DNA from: Paraphaeosphaeria minitans
Lineage: Eukaryota; Ascomycota; Dothideomycetes; Pleosporales; Didymosphaeriaceae
Assembly (NCBI GenBank): GCA_015832175.1
Contig: WJXW01000002.1
Coordinates: 2,728,001-2,792,000, forward strand
Direction: 5' to 3'
DNA length: 64,000 nucleotides
In this document: piece by piece, positions 60,001 through 64,000 of the stretch
Position numbering within the stretch: the stretch's first letter is position 1
Layout: each line of letters begins with the position of its first letter
Position numbers and translations under genes: made by a program
Notes under the pieces: generated by a model
Databases searched by the model: none
Seen by the model: only the letters and a program-made list of their open reading frames with translations
Told to the model about the DNA's origin: nothing

Positions 60001-60545
60001 CTATATCTCTTTAATTAACGATTTCCTACGACAATTAAAGTAAAAGAAGCTATGGATATAGTAGAAAATATAAAGAAAATACACTAATAACTCTAAGAGA
60101 ATCTTAAGAAAGCTTAGCAGCAATTAATTTTATACTAAAACTAAAAATAAAAAATGGCACCTTAGCTAAAGAAAGGGGATAAAGCATATCTACTTACAAA
60201 GAACCTTTAAACTTAGAAGAAAAAACATAAGAAACTAGATTATATTAAGGTTAGACTATTTTACATTTCTAAGTAAATATTACTAGTAAACTATAAGTTA
60301 GAACTACCGCTAAATGTAAAAATACACCTGGTATTCTACATATTACTACTAGAACTAGCAGACCCTAATACACTAGTTAGAACCGCCTTCTACTACAGAA
60401 CTAAGGAAGAAAATAAATTTAAGGTTAAAAGAATTCTAGAATATAATTAGTATAGTAACACATACTTTATTAAGTAGAAAGGTTACCTACACAGCGAAAA
60501 CACTTAGGAACTAAAGAACTACCTAGGAAACTGTTAATAAAAGAT
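57031..60545 (+). pseudogene. pol: GypC-2 pol: PR, RT, RNase H, integrase, chromodomain
   Basis: A retropepsin-like segment lies near 57330 (IDLKVGKNFIS context). The RT block LCVNY**LNN lies near 58080, and the YMDN box with NILVFS at 58378-58395. RNase H begins at FETDASDLTLGAYAK near 58820. The integrase has an H-x3-H-like start (YRHLGI near 59340), the first Asp near 59535 (AIDFI), the second changed in ISNRD near 59733, and Glu near 59843 (ERTNQTIE). The chromodomain at 60421-60540 reads KVKRILEYN then K*KGYLHSENT*E. Many stops, all RIP-type. Confidence 0.93.
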
Positions 60546-60584
60546 TAAAAAATTCTACTAATAACCTACATAGTATAATAATAT

Positions 60585-61139
60585 TTATACCTAAGATAGT
60601 AAAGGCACTAGATTATCCTAGAATTCTAACAGGAAATCCTTAAAAGCGCTCTATGTTATAGGGAATAAGAAGGGACCTAAAGGAGTCTTATTAACTACTA
60701 GATTAATAGCCTTATAAGATTTAGCCTCCTTAATATTCTTCTCTTTAACTGCTATTATATCTTTAGCACACTTATCTAGTAAGTCTATTTACTAACGTAA
60801 CTAATCTTTGTGTACACGTATAACCTGTAATTTCTTTAACGCCTCTTTATAGGCCTTAAACGTAGCCTTCTACGTTTCTTTTAACTTTTTTATCTATATA
60901 CGCAATTTCTCTTTCTCTACTAATAAATGCTTAAACTTAGACTCTAAAACGCGCACATTACAACGTTAACTTTAATAAACATATTTCTTATATCTTCTAG
61001 ACTAAACGTAAATCTTATAAATATAGTTATATTTTATGCATGTTAAGCATTTCTTAACTATAACTTTACTAAAGAAGTTAATAAAATTAGTTAAGTAATA
61101 GTAATAAGTAGTACTAGACTTAGAAAGTTATTAGAGCAT
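60585..61139 (-). pseudogene. GypC-2 antisense gene: Cys-rich, coiled-coil protein (184 codons, RIP-broken)
   Basis: Opposite to pol, a 555-bp frame runs from ATG at 61139 to TAA at 60585 with no indel; its internal stops are TAA or TAG only. N-terminal part: KKCLTCIKYN, then a basic stretch with further Cys or Cys-to-Tyr positions (YKKYVY, RCNVRV), consistent with a C-x2-C-type zinc site. Then a long heptad-like coiled coil (FKHLLVEKEKLRI, LKET*KATFKAYKEALKKLQV). The C-terminal part contains TPLGPFLFP. It resembles, from memory, fungal hypothetical proteins with a Cys cluster followed by a coiled coil and found near gypsy elements. That link is not verified. Confidence 0.65.
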
Positions 61140-61230
61140 AGTGTAAGTAAGCTAATACTACTTATAACGCGGGGTAAGCTCTAGTTATAACTAGGCATAA
61201 GACATAGTTACATAATTTAAGGATAAATCC

Positions 61231-61248
61231 TAGTAAAAAGGAAGATAA
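61231..61248 (+). promoter_or_regulatory. GypC-2 polypurine tract
   Basis: AAAAAGGAAGATAA lies directly upstream of the 3' LTR at 61249. Confidence 0.65.
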
Positions 61249-61660
61249 TGTTAAGATCTAAAGGCTAGGCCTCTTAGGATCTTTATATATATCTACATTT
61301 ATTATTTAAGTAACACGGCACAAAAGGTTACGTGATCTAATTAGTGTAATTAGAGTGCTAAGACAACTAATTAGACTAAGCACTTAATATACTAAGTAAC
61401 TAATTAGTGCTTAATTAGTTTAATTAGAGCGATTAGTCTACTAATCGCTTAAAGTATATAGGAACGCGAGGATAGACTCTCTATACTTGTGTTTAATCTA
61501 TTTATTAATCTATTATTTAGATTCTAGCAGACCAAAATTGTTAACTTATTACACTTCGCAAGATACTATTATATTAATAAGACCTTTCACCTTCTGTAAG
61601 TACTCCTGCCTGAGAACCAACCTTAACCCTTTAGGACTAGCTACCCTCTTGGATTTAACA
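61249..61660 (+). repeat. GypC-2 3' LTR (412 bp)
   Basis: It starts TGTTAAGATC and ends GATTTAACA, followed by TSD TTTAA and resumed GypC-1 sequence. Confidence 0.94.
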
Positions 61661-64000
61661 TTTAACTAGTATACAGAAATAGTAAAGACTGCAGAAGAAA
61701 AAATAGAAGAACATCCTTACAAGAAAAAGAAAAAGATAATCTATATAAGTTACGTACTTAAGAATAATAATAGAAGTAGATACTTAGAAACGTATACTAG
61801 ACACTAGAACTCAACTATAACCTACACGAATAGATGTCTTTTTTAGGCCTAAACTTAAATAAGAAAACACCTTTATTAAATTAAATACTATAGTAAGTAT
61901 AGCATTAGTTAAGCTACTAGTATAGCTTAAAAGAATATAGGCTTAAGCTCTTATAGACTTAGAAGTAGAAAGGAACTTTATATCTTATTAGATAGTAAAA
62001 TAAGTAGAACTTATAATATTAGAAAAAAAAGTACCCTACATTATTTATGTTGCGAATAGATCCCTAATACCTAAGACACTTTAGATATACTAAGAGGTCA
62101 CTACTATAATAATAGTCTAAGGACATAGAGAAGAACTTACCTTAGATATCTTACTAGAATCTAAGTATAAGTTAGTCTTAGGATTACCTTAGTTAATAAT
62201 ATATAACTTATAGATTAACTAGAGTATAGAGAAAATATTATTTAAACGCTATAATTATATATTACAAGTAAAGCCTACGTATTAACTAAAAATAATAGTA
62301 GATAAAGGAGTTATTAACAACATAATACTATAATAGATAGTTAAAAAATAAAAGCACACCTTAGTAGACACTAGTAGGAACTACTAGATTAAGAAGCGTA
62401 AGAAGGAGGACAACAGCACACTCCTTACCTTACTAAGAGAGTATAGGAAATAGATATATATGTTTATAGAAAAGGAAGGAAAAGTAAACCTACTAGAACA
62501 TTAACCCTAGAATCTTACGATAGACCTAGAAGAAGGGAAGACGCCACCCTTTAGACTACTATATAGTAAAATAGGAGAAGAACTCCTTAAAGAACGTAAT
62601 TTCATTAAGATAAACCTTAAGAAAGGATATATATAACTATTAAAGTTACTAGTAGTAAGCCCTTTTATATTTGTTAAGAAAAAGGATAGAATAGACAGAC
62701 TATGCGTTAACTACTAATAACTTAATAACATAATAATAAAGAACTAATATTAACTACTAAATATTACAGAGCTATAAGATTAACTATCTTAAGCTAAGAT
62801 ATTTATAATAATAGATCTAAAAGACAGTTACTACCTTATACAAATTAAGAAAGGTAAAGAATAGAAAATAGTGTTTTAATCACGCTACAGACTATTTAAA
62901 TACAAGGTTATGCCTTTTAGACTTATAAACGCACTAGCAGCTTTTATAGCGCTTATTAACAACGTACTCTATAAATATCTAGGCATATTTATTATCGCGT
63001 ATATAGACAATATCCTCGTCTTTTCTAAAAACAAATTAGACCACACTAAGTATATATAGATAGTACTAGAAGCACTAGATAAAGTATACCTTTACATTAA
63101 ACTTAAGAAATGTAAGTTTAATGTTAAATAACTTAAATTCCTAGAATATATTGTTACTATAGAAGGAATTAAGATAGCACTAAGTAAAGTTAAATATATT
63201 AAGAACTAGCTAATACTAAAGACAGCTAAGAATATCTAAGAATTCTTAGAATTCTATAGATTTAAATAACAATTTATCCAAAATTACGTAAAGGTCATAA
63301 TACCTTTAATAAATTTTATAAAGAAGGACGTACCCTTTAAATAAATAGATAAGTATAGAATGTTATTCTAACTCCTTAAGATAGTATATATTATAGAACC
63401 TGTCCTTATTTATTTTAAAAGTAATAAACTACTACGCTTTAAAACAGACGCTAGCGATCTTACGCTAGGCGCCTACGCTAAATAAAAACGTAATAGTAAA
63501 TAGCACCTAATTGCCTATTACTTGTGCAAATTTAATAACGCTAAAACACAATACAACGTATATAATAAGAAACTCTACGCTATTATTAAAGCCTTAAAGT
63601 ACTAGAGGATTTACGCGCTTAGTTACTTAACGCTAGAAATCTACACAGATTACAAGAACCTTCTAAAGTTTATAATAATAAAAGAACTTACGCTATAATA
63701 ATAAAGATAGTCGCAGACTACTAGGCAGTATAAGTTTAAAATTATCTATATAGCTAGAAAAGAAAATAGCAGAGCAAACGCTCTTAGCTAACAAAGTAAT
63801 TTAGTAGGAAAAAAGGTAAAAACCTTCTCTGTAATTCTTTACAAAGCTAAAGATAAATCTCTTAAGCTAACAGCAGAACTAAATTAACTTTTAGTAATTA
63901 ACTAAGAAGTTCTAAAACATCTACAGACTAAGATTATCTAACAATATTACGACGACCCTATATACGGACACCTAGGCATTACAAAAACAATAGAACTTAT
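61661..64000 (+). pseudogene. pol: GypC-1 pol (resumed): PR, RT, RNase H, integrase start
   Basis: It matches GypC-2 from about 57033 to 59380. The RT box reads YIDN near 63000-63011, and RNase H begins FKTDASDLTLGAYAK near 63440. The integrase zinc-binding start (YGHLGI) lies at the window edge, near 63963. The rest of the element, with its 3' LTR, lies to the right. Confidence 0.92.

Larger units (their letters stand above)
54953..61660 (+). mobile_element. GypC-2: full-length gypsy chromovirus (6,708 bp) inside GypC-1
   Basis: Two 412-bp LTRs (54953-55364 and 61249-61660), TSD TTTAA at 54948-54952 and 61661-61665. It carries gag, pol with chromodomain, and an antisense gene before the 3' LTR. 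The uninterrupted target can be read inside GypC-2 itself, near 57033. Confidence 0.95.

Noticed and set aside
61487..61669. 60-codon open frame on the plus strand
   Set aside because: Internal to the GypC-2 3' LTR and running only just past its end; no support beyond openness.

Overview
The window is a graveyard of nested LTR retrotransposons with no recognisable host gene. It most likely comes from an AT-rich, heterochromatic block (centromere, pericentromere or AT isochore) of a filamentous ascomycete. TpA is extremely common, CpA and TpG are scarce, and many CpG remain. Every long protein match is broken by TAA or TAG where CAA, CAG or TGG would be expected. That is the signature of repeat-induced point mutation (RIP), which is known from Pezizomycotina. 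The species cannot be named from the sequence.

Five families can be separated; the names are local to this annotation. GypA is a Ty3/gypsy chromovirus of about 6.52 kb with a 216-bp LTR, present in five copies. GypB is a second gypsy family, present as split RT/RNase H pieces of the oldest host element. GypC is a third gypsy family with a chromodomain, 6.7 kb long with a 412-bp LTR, in two copies. CopA is a Ty1/copia family of 6.2-6.8 kb with a 195-bp LTR. CopB is a second Ty1/copia lineage with a 238-bp LTR.

Layout. 1-810 is the 3' end of CopB-1 (+), inserted in GypA-0 (+, 811-5425), which itself sits in GypB. GypB appears in three blocks: 5426-5492, 31880-32814 and 46189-46502. Between the first two lies CopA-3 (-), entered at TSD AGTTA. 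Its left LTR is split by GypA-1 (-, 5530-18284, TSD GATAT), and GypA-1 is split by CopA-1 (+, 8724-14957, TSD ATAGG). CopA-3 is then cut by CopB-2 (-, 20995-25067), and CopB-2 by another CopA (25068-31879). That last CopA appears to be a recombination chimera with the missing right half of CopA-3. Between the second and third GypB blocks lies GypA-2 (-, 32815-46188, TSD ATAAA), which contains GypA-3 (+, 38032-44877, TSD GTTTA). GypA-3 in turn holds a solo CopB LTR (43081-43392). To the right of GypB are a CopB-3 LTR end (46503-46556), GypA-4 (-, 46557-52862), GypC-1 (+, from 52863 to beyond the window) and GypC-2 (+, 54953-61660, TSD TTTAA) inside GypC-1.

Functionally each element once carried gag and pol. 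Pol order is PR-RT-RH-INT-chromodomain in GypA and GypC, and PR-INT-RT-RH in the copia families. Nothing here can now make an active protein: every reverse-transcriptase copy examined has Asn at the second Asp of the YxDD box. The most interesting content is a conserved antisense gene between pol and the 3' LTR in both chromovirus families. In GypA it is a 258-bp frame kept at identical length in all five copies. In GypC it is a 555-bp frame encoding a Cys-rich, coiled-coil protein.
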